A DNA stretch of 64,000 nucleotides, taken from Gemmatimonadota bacterium (GTDB lineage Bacteria; Gemmatimonadota; Gemmatimonadetes; Gemmatimonadales; GWC2-71-9). Shown piece after piece: positions 34,435-43,037 of the stretch; within the stretch, counting starts at the first letter, position 1, and each line of letters opens with the position of its first letter. The translations under genes and the position numbers were made by a program. The notes under the pieces are model-generated. The model worked only from the letters and a program-made list of their open reading frames with translations, made no database searches and was not told the origin of the DNA. The stretch is taken from contig PNAE01000007.1 in assembly GCA_003169895.1 (NCBI GenBank), positions 940,314 to 1,004,313 of the forward strand, in the 5' to 3' direction.

Positions 34435-35859
34435 ATGCTGATCGCAGCGATTGTCGCGGCCGCCGCCCTGGCCACCCATGCGCCCGGACAGGTTGGCTCC
34501 GGCGGCATCCAGATGCGCACGGTGCGCTTCTGGTTGCCGGAGGTCAAGGAAACCAGTGTATTGGCCGTCGTCGAGGTCCCGTATGCGCTGGCGACTCCGA
34601 TCGGGACCGGGCCGTCCGCATACATCGCTTACCAGGTGATTGTCCGGGTCAAGGACGACAAGGGTTTGCTGCTCACCGGCGATCACTGGAGCCGGCACGC
34701 ACCTGCGGCCATGCGCAGTGAGAACGCCTCGGGCATGGAGCAGCTCAATTTTGCCGTCGTGCCGGGTAACTACTGGTTGCAAGTGGAAGTGATCGATTCG
34801 GCGACGGGGCGGTCGACCGTCGACAGCTTGAGGCTGAACGGCTATCCGAATTCGCCGGGCGCGTCGGATCTGCTGCTGGCCAGCCGCATGCGCGCGGTTC
34901 CCGCTGGCGATACCGACATCAATATGGGTGAACTGTCCCGGGGCAACTATCGCTTTATCACCGCACCGGTTCTCCGCATTGACATCACGCAGCCGACCAT
35001 GGGTTTCCTGATGGAGGCTTATTCGGCCGAATCCAGCAATGCGTCACTGGCGCTCAAGGTGGCGAACGCCGATGGCACGGATGTGGTCGCGCTGCCGCTA
35101 TTGCAAAAGACCCTGCCGGCTGGTGGCGGGATCATCGCCAGCCAGTTCTCGCTGGAGGGATTGCCGTCGGGGCAGTATCTCCTCACGGCCGCGTTGACTG
35201 TAAACGGGAAGACGATCGAACGTGAGGCGCCGTTCGCCGTGAATGCGGTGGCAACCGCGCTGGCCCGCAACATGGCCGAGTCCCAGGCCAACAAGGGGCT
35301 GGATGAGGTCTATTTCAACTCACTGCCCGAGGATTCGCTGGACGCCGCGGCCGAGGAACTCGAGCTGATTACCGACGTGTCGCGGCGCGAACTGGCAGCC
35401 TACAAGAAGGACGAACTGTCGCTGGCGGCCAAGCGGCGATTCCTGATCGAGTTCTGGGCCAAGCGGGACAAGGTCACGTCGACGCCGGAAAACGAGACCC
35501 GGATGCAGTTCTACAATGCCGTCGGTTACGTGAACGCCCACTACGGCGTGCGGTTCACGCCGGGGTGGAAGACGGCGCGCGGCCGGATCGTTGCCAAGTT
35601 TGGCGCCCCGGACGACAGCCTGGTCAATCCGATGAGCGGTCGCGGCATCCGGTACCTCGTATGGCGCATGGCGCGGGGAAAGTCGCGGTGGTTCATCTTC
35701 GGGGACCGCGCCAACAACGGCAACTATGTACTGTTGCGATCAAACGAGACGTCGGAACCGGGCACGCCGGGATGGGTCGAGTTGATCACGCCGGAATCGT
35801 CGTTTGACATCGCAACCTGGCTGGGGTTGGACCAGAGATTTTTCCTCAACAACCCGTAG
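34435..35859 (+). CDS. GWxTD-domain exported protein
   Basis: A 474-residue exported protein. The ATG at 34435 starts a short signal (MLIAAIVAAAALATHAPG before QVGSGG); the open frame further upstream overlaps porV and is rejected. The C-terminal 150 residues match the GWxTD domain: FLIEFWAKRDKVTSTPENE, NAHYGVRFTPGWKTARGRIV, KFGAPDDSLVNPMSGRGIRY. This family is common in Gemmatimonadota, Acidobacteria and relatives and has no established function. The central part (150-300) resembles beta-sandwich modules. It follows porV closely and precedes a lipoprotein, so an envelope role is likely. Confidence 0.85.
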   Translation: MLIAAIVAAAALATHAPGQVGSGGIQMRTVRFWLPEVKETSVLAVVEVPYALATPIGTGPSAYIAYQVIVRVKDDKGLLLTGDHWSRHAPAAMRSENASGMEQLNFAVVPGNYWLQVEVIDSATGRSTVDSLRLNGYPNSPGASDLLLASRMRAVPAGDTDINMGELSRGNYRFITAPVLRIDITQPTMGFLMEAYSAESSNASLALKVANADGTDVVALPLLQKTLPAGGGIIASQFSLEGLPSGQYLLTAALTVNGKTIEREAPFAVNAVATALARNMAESQANKGLDEVYFNSLPEDSLDAAAEELELITDVSRRELAAYKKDELSLAAKRRFLIEFWAKRDKVTSTPENETRMQFYNAVGYVNAHYGVRFTPGWKTARGRIVAKFGAPDDSLVNPMSGRGIRYLVWRMARGKSRWFIFGDRANNGNYVLLRSNETSEPGTPGWVELITPESSFDIATWLGLDQRFFLNNP

Positions 35860-35935
35860 CATCGCGCGTTGGCAGCACAGAGCAGAACATCTTGGTGCCG
35901 TGGGGCACCGTAGACCCTTGCTGAGGAGTCGGAGT

Positions 35936-37642
35936 ATGAAGCACATGGCGTGTGGGAAGGTCGCGTTGCTCGGGGTATTCGCCCTCGCCGGCTGCTACAG
36001 CTACGCCAGCGAAGCGATCAACAACAGCAATTACAAGACGGTGGAGGCGGCGCCGAACTTCATCAAGGTCAACGTCGGCGATTCCACCCAGGTGATCGTG
36101 AGCCTGGTCAACGACGCCAACAATGCTGCAATCACCTCCTACACTATCGGCGGTGCGCCGTCGGGGATCGCGGTTCATTACAACGCCAAGTACCGCCCGA
36201 TCATCGGCGCCGGGCAGGACACGCTGGTAAACACGACCGACAAGGACGCGCAGCAGTACTACGTCCTCGGCCTGACGCCCGGGCAGTACAGCTTCACCAT
36301 CACGCCCACGTCGGTGAACACCGGCGTCTCCGCCACGGTGACGGTCGTGGTAACGCCGATCACCCTCGGTCCGGCGCTGTCGAAGACTGCCGCGGTGGCA
36401 GGCGACACGGTCGTCATCACCGCCCCTGCTGGCTCGGTCTTCTCCCAGACGTCGGCGGTCACATTCCCGACCGGCACATTCGCGATCGTGGCGCGGGCGG
36501 CGGACTCGAGCACAATCACGCTGATCGTCAACGGTAGTGTCACCGGCCCGGCGACGGTTACCAAGGTGGGGTTGATCGCAAACCCGGCCGTGCAGACAAC
36601 GACACTGGTAACCAGCACCTCACTCACCACGCCGGCACTGTTTGCCGGAACCTTGTCAGCCACCGCGCCTGTGGCGGGTGCCACGGTAACGATTACCGCG
36701 CCGAACAACCAGGTATTCTCGCAGACGTCGGGCGTCACGTTCCCGGTCGGGCCGCCGCCGATCATTACGGCGCGCGCCGCGGATTCGTCGAGCATCAGCT
36801 TCCTGGTCGGTCCGGGCGATTCCGGTGCAGCCGTGGTGACGAGCGTCGGCATCACGAACGCGCCGGTGCTTGGCGTTCAAGACCTGACTACGTCGAATTC
36901 ACTGTCGGTGCCGCCTATCCTCGTCGCTCCGACGACGCTATCCACGGCGACGCCCGCCTTTGGGGCACCTGTCACAGTAACGCTCGGCAGCGGACTCCGC
37001 TTCCTCTCCAATTCCACGATCAGCATCGGCTCGAATGTCGCTTTCATCCTGTCGATGTCGGCGGATAGTACCTCGGCGGTGATCGTCCCGAACGTGGTTC
37101 CGACCGGTGGCGGGACCAGTGGGTTAGTGAGCTACACCAACATCGCGTTGCAAGTACTGACCGCGTTCCCGCTAAATATCAACGGCAACAAGACGATCAC
37201 TGTTGGCCCATTGACGTCGGACCCCAATGCGGTCGCGCTCGCTACCGCGTCGATCTTCACACTAGCGCCTTCCGGCCAAGCCTCGGTCCTGAGCGATTCT
37301 GGCCCGTTCAATAACCCCTCTCAGTGCGGAGGAACCACCGGCGATGGCTGCCGCCTCTACACGGTCGTCCTGGCCGGGTCGACGACGTTTGATCTGAGCC
37401 TGATCTGGCAGGGCGGTGCTGACATGGGGTTGTACATTCTCGACTCGGGCGGTGCATTTACGGGCCACGCCGCTGACGGTGGTGGTCAGGGAACTTCCGG
37501 ACAACCGGAGACCGCGACCGTGACACTTTCCGCGGGCACCTATTACTTCGCCGTCGTGTTCTTCGGTACGGGCTCAGGGTATTCTGCGAGCGCCAATACC
37601 GTCCCACCGACGTTCTACCAGCTCCTGGTGACCACGCACTAG
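35936..37642 (+). CDS. Surface lipoprotein with three IPT-like repeats and a PPC-like C-terminal domain
   Basis: A 568-residue lipoprotein; GAGGAG precedes the ATG and the lipobox is LAGC at Cys20. After an N-terminal region comes a threefold repeat of about 95 residues: SKTAAVAGDTVVITAPAGSV, SATAPVAGATVTITAPNNQV and STATPAFGAPVTVTLGSGLR. Each is followed by a line such as ARAADSSTITLIV, ARAADSSSISFLV or SMSADSTSAVIVP. The fold resembles IPT/TIG Ig-like modules. The last 110 residues look like a bacterial pre-peptidase C-terminal (PPC) domain (FDLSLIWQGGADMGLYILDS, TYYFAVVFFGTG). It probably binds other surface components. It ends the operon, with a strong terminator-like hairpin after it. 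Confidence 0.75.
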   Translation: MKHMACGKVALLGVFALAGCYSYASEAINNSNYKTVEAAPNFIKVNVGDSTQVIVSLVNDANNAAITSYTIGGAPSGIAVHYNAKYRPIIGAGQDTLVNTTDKDAQQYYVLGLTPGQYSFTITPTSVNTGVSATVTVVVTPITLGPALSKTAAVAGDTVVITAPAGSVFSQTSAVTFPTGTFAIVARAADSSTITLIVNGSVTGPATVTKVGLIANPAVQTTTLVTSTSLTTPALFAGTLSATAPVAGATVTITAPNNQVFSQTSGVTFPVGPPPIITARAADSSSISFLVGPGDSGAAVVTSVGITNAPVLGVQDLTTSNSLSVPPILVAPTTLSTATPAFGAPVTVTLGSGLRFLSNSTISIGSNVAFILSMSADSTSAVIVPNVVPTGGGTSGLVSYTNIALQVLTAFPLNINGNKTITVGPLTSDPNAVALATASIFTLAPSGQASVLSDSGPFNNPSQCGGTTGDGCRLYTVVLAGSTTFDLSLIWQGGADMGLYILDSGGAFTGHAADGGGQGTSGQPETATVTLSAGTYYFAVVFFGTGSGYSASANTVPPTFYQLLVTTH

Positions 37643-37665
37643 CGCGTCGCTGAGTATGTCGTTCG

Positions 37666-37708
37666 GCGAACCGCCCCCGTCCGGGAACTCCGGACGGGGG
37701 CGGTTCGC
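37666..37708 (+). terminator. Strong hairpin terminator
   Basis: A perfect 19-base stem (GCGAACCGCCCCCGTCCGG at 37666-37684 with its complement at 37690-37708) closes a five-base loop, GAACT. It lies 24 bases after the lipoprotein stop. There is no following T-run, which is common for terminators in GC-rich genomes. Confidence 0.75.
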
Positions 37709-37718
37709 ATTGGGATGG

Positions 37719-37778
37719 ACGAGAGACGTGAGACGTAAGACGTAAGACGTAAGACGTAAGACGTGAGACGTGAGACGG
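37719..37778 (+). repeat. Heptamer array, left of the four-helix-bundle gene
   Basis: About eight units: GACGAGAGACGTGAGACGTA, then AGACGTA repeated, then AGACGTGAGACGTGAGACGG. It is in the opposite orientation to the array at 38229-38284, so the two flank the gene at 37789-38157 as an inverted pair. Confidence 0.85.
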
Positions 37779-37788
37779 AACAGCCTGT

Positions 37789-38157
37789 TCAGCGACCGTT
37801 CTCTTGCGTCCGCGCGGATTTGAGCAAGGCGAGCACCAGAGCCTGGGCGCGACGGGATTCGAGAATCAGGGCAGCAAGTCGCTCAATCGGCGCTGCCTTT
37901 ACGTCACGCAGAAGCTCCAGAACGTCCGTTGTCTCCACGGCCGAGCCGTATGCGATGCGGAGGTGGTGCTGCCACCGTAACCCGGGCCTCCAGGTATAGC
38001 CCTCGGCAAGATTCAGCTGTACCGACAAAGCAGACCGTTGGAGTTGGGAGAAAGCCGCACCAGCGGGCGGAGTCCAGTGGTGAACTGAAAGCTCGAACAC
38101 TCCCGCTGTCACGGTGCGTGCAACCTGCCAGCAACGCAGGGAGGTATGATCTCGCAT
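37789..38157 (-). CDS. Four-helix-bundle protein (23S rRNA intervening-sequence protein family)
   Basis: A 122-residue, entirely helical protein of the S23/IVP family. It shows CWQVARTVTAGVFELSVHHW, AAFSQLQRSALSVQLNLAEG and LRIAYGSAVETTDVLELLRD, the family hallmarks (Qlqrsa.Svq.NlaEG and iA.gSa.Et). The structure is known to be a pentameric four-helix bundle, but the biochemical role is unsettled. Some relatives are encoded inside 23S rRNA insertions or beside diversity-generating retroelements; neither is visible here. It sits alone between two inverted heptamer arrays, suggesting a cassette. Confidence 0.85.
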   Translation of the reverse strand: MRDHTSLRCWQVARTVTAGVFELSVHHWTPPAGAAFSQLQRSALSVQLNLAEGYTWRPGLRWQHHLRIAYGSAVETTDVLELLRDVKAAPIERLAALILESRRAQALVLALLKSARTQENGR

Positions 38158-38228
38158 CGGCGAAATCTGGTCGGCGGCGGGGGCACTCGCGGTCTCAATT
38201 ATGCCTGCCGGGTCCCCGCGAACGCGCC

Positions 38229-38284
38229 CGTCTCACGTGCTACGTCTCACGCCCTTGCTGTTCCCGTCTCACGTCTCACGCCTT
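38229..38284 (-). repeat. Heptamer array, right of the four-helix-bundle gene
   Basis: Units such as GTCTCACGTGCTACGTCTCA and GTCTCACGTCTCACGCC, in the opposite orientation to the array at 37719-37778. It lies between the four-helix-bundle gene start and the end of the ABC exporter gene. Confidence 0.8.
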
Positions 38285-38288
38285 TCCG

Positions 38289-40076
38289 CTACAGCCCTCC
38301 CGGCGTCGCCGTCATCGCCGCCAGCGCCGCACTGACATTATCTCCTGCCGTCCACTGCATCTGAAAGAGCTTCGCATACAAGCCGCCGTGGCGCAGCAGT
38401 TCCGCGTGCGTTCCTTCTTCGACGATCTGGCCGCGATCGAGCACCACCAGCCGGTCGGCGCGCTGCACCGTGCTCAGGCGATGCGCGATGATCAGCGTCG
38501 TCCTGCCGTACAGCAACCGCTCCAGTGCCGCTTCGACCAGCCGTTCGCTCTCGTTGTCGAGTGAGCTGGTTGCCTCGTCAAGGACCAGTACCGCCGGGTC
38601 CTTGAGCACCGCCCGGGCGATGGCGATCCGCTGGCGCTGGCCGCCGGACAACTTCACGCCGCGTTCGCCGACGAGGGTCTCGTAGCCCGCCGGCAGCCGT
38701 ACCACGAACTCGTGCGCGTTGGCGACGTGTGCCGCCGCTTCGACCTCCGCGTCGCTGGCATCGGGCCGGGCGTAGGCGATGTTGTCGCGGACCGATCCGC
38801 TGAACAGCGTCGGTTCCTGCGGGACGGTGCCGATCGCCCGGCGGAGGTCGCCCAGGGCCAGTTCGCGCACATCGATACCATCCAGTAATACAGCGCCGTC
38901 TTCCACGTCCCAGAAGCGCGGCAGCAGCGACGCGATGGTGGTCTTGCCCGCGCCCGACGGGCCCACCAGTGCCACGATCTCGCCCGGCCGGATGTGGAGC
39001 GACAGGTGCTCGAGTGTCGGCCCGTGCTCGTCGCCGGTGTGATAGCGGAAACGGACATCGCGGAACTCCACGTCGCCACGGACCGGGACGGGCAGGGGAA
39101 CCGGGTGCACCGGGTCGGCGATGGACGGAGTCGTCTCCAGCAGCTGGAAGACCCGTTCCGCCGCGCCGATCGATTCCTGTATTCCGCCATACGACGACGT
39201 GAGCGCGCCAATTGCGGCCGCGATCGTCACCGTGTACAAGAGAAACGACACCAGAGCGCCTGGCGTGAGGTGCCCGTCCAGCACCATGCGGCCCCCTTGC
39301 CAGAGCACCGCCGTCACACCGCCGAATGCCGTGAACGTCAGCATGCCGAAGAACAGCGCGCGCGACCGGGCCCGTAGCAGCGCCGCGTCGATCACCGCGG
39401 TAATGCGGGTACCATAGCGTTCCCGCTCGTATGGTTCCTGGGCAAACCCTTGTACCACGCGGATCTGGCTGAACGCTTCCTCCGCCACGGCCGTCGCGCC
39501 GGCGACCTGGTCCTGCACGCCGGTGGTGATCCGCTTCAGCCTTCGGCCAAAGAAGAATCCCGAAGCCACCACGATCGGTACGACGCCGATGGTGGTGAGC
39601 ATCAGCTTCCACTGCAGCAGGAAGAGCATGATCACGCCGCCGACCAGGGCCAGCGCCTGACGCGCAAACTCGGCGATCTGGTGGCTGGTCACGCCTTGCA
39701 GCAGGCCGATGTCGGTGCCGAGCCGCGAGGTCAACTCGCCGGTGCGCCGATCGGCAAAGAATCCGGGCGGCATTTCCAGCAGCTTGCCGAACAATTCCCG
39801 CCGGAGGCCGGCGACCGCCCGTTCACCGGTGGCCGAGAGCCAGTAAGTCTGGACGTAGTTGAGCACTGCCTGGATCGCGAACAACGTCAGCAGGCCGAGG
39901 GCGATGCGGTTGAGCAGGGAACTGTCGTGGTGGACGAAGGCGGCATCGAGCAGGTACTTCACGGCGAGCGGGAAAGCGAGGGTGATTGCCGAGGCAAGGA
40001 GCATCGTGATGCCGGCGATGTACAGGCCCTTGCGAAACGGGCGTATCCGCGGCCAGAGGCGGAAGAGCGGCTGCAT
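38289..40076 (-). CDS. ABC exporter, fused membrane and ATPase domains (MsbA/MDR type)
   Basis: A 595-residue half-transporter. Residues 1-310 hold six membrane helices (for example AGITMLLASAITLAFPLAVK and ALGLLTLFAIQAVLNYVQTY) with the coupling-helix region RTGELTSRLGTDIGLLQG. The ATPase domain has Walker A VGPSGAGKTTIASLLPRFW, Q-loop IGTVPQEPTLFSG, signature LSGGQRQRIAIARAV and Walker B VLVLDEATSSLDNES. It probably exports lipid or drugs as a homodimer. The ATG at 40076 (MQPLFRLW) is preferred. An in-frame ATG at 40094 would use six codons inside the REP-like element upstream. Confidence 0.94.
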   Translation of the reverse strand: MQPLFRLWPRIRPFRKGLYIAGITMLLASAITLAFPLAVKYLLDAAFVHHDSSLLNRIALGLLTLFAIQAVLNYVQTYWLSATGERAVAGLRRELFGKLLEMPPGFFADRRTGELTSRLGTDIGLLQGVTSHQIAEFARQALALVGGVIMLFLLQWKLMLTTIGVVPIVVASGFFFGRRLKRITTGVQDQVAGATAVAEEAFSQIRVVQGFAQEPYERERYGTRITAVIDAALLRARSRALFFGMLTFTAFGGVTAVLWQGGRMVLDGHLTPGALVSFLLYTVTIAAAIGALTSSYGGIQESIGAAERVFQLLETTPSIADPVHPVPLPVPVRGDVEFRDVRFRYHTGDEHGPTLEHLSLHIRPGEIVALVGPSGAGKTTIASLLPRFWDVEDGAVLLDGIDVRELALGDLRRAIGTVPQEPTLFSGSVRDNIAYARPDASDAEVEAAAHVANAHEFVVRLPAGYETLVGERGVKLSGGQRQRIAIARAVLKDPAVLVLDEATSSLDNESERLVEAALERLLYGRTTLIIAHRLSTVQRADRLVVLDRGQIVEEGTHAELLRHGGLYAKLFQMQWTAGDNVSAALAAMTATPGGL

Positions 40077-40088
40077 GGCGGCGGGTCT

Positions 40089-40228
40089 TGTCATCCTGAG
40101 CGAAGTGAGCGCGCAGCGCTCACGAAGTCGAAGGACCTCGGCGCCACGCCTGTTGACCGACCCCGTCGCTCGGGACCGAGGTCCTTCGACTGCGCACTCG
40201 CTGCGCGAGTGCTTCGCTCAGGATGACA
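40089..40228. repeat. REP-like long hairpin element
   Basis: Left arm 40089-40140 and right arm 40176-40228 are near-complementary. They begin and end with TGTCATCCTGAGCGAAG and its complement CTTCGCTCAGGATGACA, and meet at CGAAGGACCTCGG against CCGAGGTCCTTCG around a 35-base centre. Internal small palindromes are GAGCGCGCAGCGCTC and CACTCGCTGCGCGAGTG. Repeats starting CATCCTGAGCGAAG are, to my knowledge, widespread in soil-bacterial intergenic regions. The element fills nearly all of the space between ctaB and the ABC exporter, two minus-strand genes. Confidence 0.85.
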
Positions 40229-40236
40229 TGTCCGGA

Positions 40237-41256
40237 TCAATGCGAATGGCTCGAATCGGACATGTCCATCGTCATCGGCGGCGTGGCGCCCGGCGCGGCC
40301 GGCTGGTCCAGGATCAGCATCTGCGGGGTCGGTGCACGGTGCCCGAACGGTACCCAGCGATCCGCCACCATCGCGACGAACAGCAGCGCGAGATAGGACA
40401 GCGAGTACTTGTACAGCTTCCACGTCGTGGGCGTCACGCCGTCTTCGCGCATGATGCGCCAGCTGAGTTGCAGGAAGCGGAGGCCAAGAGCGACGGCAGC
40501 GACGCCGTAGACCAGGCCGGCGATGCCGATCACCCAGGGCATGATCGTCAGCGGAATCAGCATCAGCGTGTAGAGCAGCATCTGTCGCTTGGTCTCATGT
40601 ACGCCATGCACATTGGGCATCATCGGGATGCCGGCGGCGCGGTAATCACGCTGCTTGTTGAGCGCCAGCGCCCAGAAGTGCGGCGGGGTCCAGTAGAAGA
40701 TGATGGCGAACAGATAGAGCGCACCGAGCGAGATCGACCCGGTCATGGCGGCCCAACCCACCAGGGGCGGAAATGCCCCGGCGGCGCCGCCAATGACGAT
40801 GTTCTGCGGCGAGAGGCGCTTGAGCCACACGGTGTACACCAGCACGTAGAACGCGAGTCCGCTGAGCGCGAGCCAGGCGCTGAGCGGATTGACGAAGCGC
40901 CAGAACAGCGAGAAGGCGACCGCGCCCAGAGTCAGTCCGAACACCAGCGCGGCGCCGGCGGGGATCCGCCCCGCGGGAATCGGCCGCAGCCGGGTCCGGA
41001 CCATCCGGTCGTCAATGTCCCGGTCGAACCACATGTTGATCGCGTTCGCCCCACCCGCCATCAGGTAGCCGCTCAAGGCGACCCAGCCGACCAGGCTCCA
41101 GGACGGCAATCCGGCGGGGGTGATGAACATCGGAGCGATCGTCGTGACCAGGAGCAGCGAGATGATGCGCGGCTTGGTCAGCGTGATCAGGTCTGCCACC
41201 AGTGTAGGCGATTCGACCGCGACCGTCGTCGTCCGGGCTGCTTCGGACATCTCCAT
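40237..41256 (-). CDS. ctaB: Protoheme IX farnesyltransferase (heme O synthase)
   Basis: A 339-residue UbiA-superfamily membrane prenyltransferase that makes heme O for terminal oxidases. Signature motifs: LITLTKPRIISLLLVTT (helix 1), the first Asp-rich motif NMWFDRDIDDRMVRTRLRP, and the second region YWTPPHFWALALNKQRDYRA with GIPMMPNVHG. Nine helices are expected. The ATG at 41256 (MEMSEAARTT) follows GGAAGG; an open frame further upstream is heptamer-array sequence. The C-terminus ends in a Met/His/Asp-rich tail (PMTMDMSDSSHSH) not normal for the family. Downstream, after the REP-like element, is the ABC exporter. Confidence 0.95.
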   Translation of the reverse strand: MEMSEAARTTTVAVESPTLVADLITLTKPRIISLLLVTTIAPMFITPAGLPSWSLVGWVALSGYLMAGGANAINMWFDRDIDDRMVRTRLRPIPAGRIPAGAALVFGLTLGAVAFSLFWRFVNPLSAWLALSGLAFYVLVYTVWLKRLSPQNIVIGGAAGAFPPLVGWAAMTGSISLGALYLFAIIFYWTPPHFWALALNKQRDYRAAGIPMMPNVHGVHETKRQMLLYTLMLIPLTIMPWVIGIAGLVYGVAAVALGLRFLQLSWRIMREDGVTPTTWKLYKYSLSYLALLFVAMVADRWVPFGHRAPTPQMLILDQPAAPGATPPMTMDMSDSSHSH

Positions 41257-41351
41257 GACAAGCCTTCCAGCCGGGGCCCTAGGCGGGGCGGCATATCGGT
41301 GGCAGGTTTCGGAAGCCGCAAAATACCGTTTTGGGCTGGTGGTGGACAGGG

Positions 41352-41476
41352 GAGAGACTGAAGGCGTGAGACGGGAACTGCAAAGGCGTAAGACGTGAAA
41401 TGTGAGACGTAGGGCACGCCAGCCTCCCCGTCCTTTACCCCGTCTCACGTCTTACGTCTCACGCCTTCGGTCTCCC
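41352..41476. repeat. Inverted pair of degenerate heptamer arrays
   Basis: Left arm 41352-41410 contains GAGACTGAAGGCGTGAGACG, GGCGTAAGACGTGAAATGTG and AGACGTAGGG. The right arm 41441-41476 is CGTCTCACGTCTTACGTCTC followed by ACGCCTTCGGTCTCCCG. The end parts GAGAC.GAAGGCGTGAGAC match across the two arms. It lies between the divergent ctaB and APC permease genes, so it cannot serve simply as a 3' terminator here. Confidence 0.8.
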
Positions 41477-41507
41477 GCCAACATCGTTGTCTACCTGGAG
41501 CTCGCTG

Positions 41508-42848
41508 ATGCCCGAAGCTGCGACCGCCGAAGACCGCCTCCCGCGCAACCTCGGCCTGTGGAGCGCTGCGGCGGTCCTCGTCGGCACCACCATCGGCAGC
41601 GGGATCTTCCGGGTACCAAGCGAGGTGGCGCGCGACCTCGGTGCCGCCGGCCCGATGCTCCTGGTGTGGGTTCTGGGTGGGCTGGTAACACTGACCGGAG
41701 CCCTGTCGATCGCGGAAATGGCCGCGGCGTTCCCGCGCTCGGGCGGGATCTTCGCCTATATCCTGGAGTCCGAAGGCCGGTTCTGGGCCTTCCTTTATGG
41801 CTGGGCGGAACTCACGGTCATCCGGGCATCGGCGATCGGCGGAATCGCCGCGATCTTCGGGAAGTACCTCGGTCAGTTCGTTGCCCTCACCGGCCAGCAG
41901 GAGCGCTACGTCGCCGCGGTAACCATCCTGCTTATCGCCCTGCTCAACTACATCGGAATCTCGTACGCCTCGGTGCTGATGAATATCACCACCATTCTCA
42001 AGTACGGCGCGCTGGTCGGGCTGGCCCTGTTTGCGTTTACCGCCGGGCATCATGCGGTCGCCGGGCCGCCGTCAGCCACCATAGTGACCGCCTCGGCCAT
42101 TCTCACGGCGCTGGTCCCGGTGATGTACACCTACGACGGCTGGTCGAACCTCTCGTTTATCGGGGGCGAGGTGAAGGACCCGGGCCGGAACATGCCGCGC
42201 GCTCTGATCATGGGGACCGGCGCGATCGTCCTGATCTATCTGCTGGTGAACGTTGCCTATCTGTACCTCTTGCCCGTGCCGGCCATCGCGGCCGCCGAGC
42301 GGGTCGCGGCGACAGCCGCCGAGCAGATACCGATGTTCGGGAGTGCGGGAGCGGCCATCATCGCGGGAATCGTCATGGTGTCATGCTTCGGGTCGGTCAA
42401 CGGCTCGATGATGACCGGCCCACGGGTGTTCTTCGCCATGAGCGACCGGGGGCTCCTGTTTCCGGTCATCGCCCGTGTCTCGCCCATTTTTCGGACCCCA
42501 TCAGTAGCGATCTGGCTGGCGGCGGCGCTGGCGGTCACCTACGTGCTGCAGAACTCGTTCGCCCAGCTGGCCGACCGCTTCGTGCTGGGCACCTGGCCGT
42601 TCTATGCCCTGGCGGTCGTCGGGGTCTTCATCCTGCGGCGCCGCCGGCCCGACCTGCCCAGGCCCTACCGGACCTTCGGCTATCCGGTCACCCCGGCGCT
42701 CTTCCTGCTGGCGTCGGTGGGGATGATGGCCAATGCGATCATCACCAAGCCGCGGGATAATGGAGTCACCTTCGGGATCATCCTGGCGGGGATACCGGTG
42801 TATGGGTTGTGGCGGTGGTGGGAGGGTCGGGAACGGCGTGAGACGTAA
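41508..42848 (+). CDS. APC family amino acid permease
   Basis: A 446-residue transporter with about twelve membrane helices. The substrate-binding signature of the first helix is present (GTTIGSGIFRVPSEVARDLG), then LVTLTGALSIAEMAAAFPRS, GGIFAYILESEGRFWAFLYG and FTYDGWSNLSFIGGEVKDPG-like sequence (TYDGWSNLSF). This pattern fits the LAT/SteT branch (serine/threonine exchangers and relatives). The ATG at 41508 has GGAG nine bases upstream. The last residues RRET and the TAA stop are contributed by the heptamer array that follows. Confidence 0.9.
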   Translation: MPEAATAEDRLPRNLGLWSAAAVLVGTTIGSGIFRVPSEVARDLGAAGPMLLVWVLGGLVTLTGALSIAEMAAAFPRSGGIFAYILESEGRFWAFLYGWAELTVIRASAIGGIAAIFGKYLGQFVALTGQQERYVAAVTILLIALLNYIGISYASVLMNITTILKYGALVGLALFAFTAGHHAVAGPPSATIVTASAILTALVPVMYTYDGWSNLSFIGGEVKDPGRNMPRALIMGTGAIVLIYLLVNVAYLYLLPVPAIAAAERVAATAAEQIPMFGSAGAAIIAGIVMVSCFGSVNGSMMTGPRVFFAMSDRGLLFPVIARVSPIFRTPSVAIWLAAALAVTYVLQNSFAQLADRFVLGTWPFYALAVVGVFILRRRRPDLPRPYRTFGYPVTPALFLLASVGMMANAIITKPRDNGVTFGIILAGIPVYGLWRWWEGRERRET

Positions 42849-42903
42849 GAGGTGAGAGGTAACAGGGGCCCCCTTTCACCTGTCACCTCTCACGCTTTCG
42901 GTC
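42836..42903. repeat. Inverted pair of heptamer-type arrays forming a hairpin
   Basis: Left arm GCGTGAGACGTAAGAGGTGA and GAGGTAACAGGGG (42835-42868). Right arm CCCCCTTTCACCTGTCACCT and CTCACGCTTTCGG (42869-42903). The two arms meet directly at GGGGCCCC, so the RNA could form an almost continuous 30-base stem. The left arm overlaps the APC permease stop codon, and the element stands before the second TonB-type gene. It is a plausible terminator. Confidence 0.8.
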
Positions 42904-43037
42904 TTTGTCACCCTTCGGCCACGATTCCGTCATATCCTCCTGACCAACTTGCGAGTCCTGCCCTCGGCGACGACATTATGCCGCAGCGGCGAATCCGCCC
43001 GCCGTTCATTCACCTTCTTGAAAATATGGGAGCAGCG

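Noticed and set aside
41257..41448. N-terminal extension of CtaB
   Set aside because: It translates heptamer-array sequence and has no CtaB similarity.
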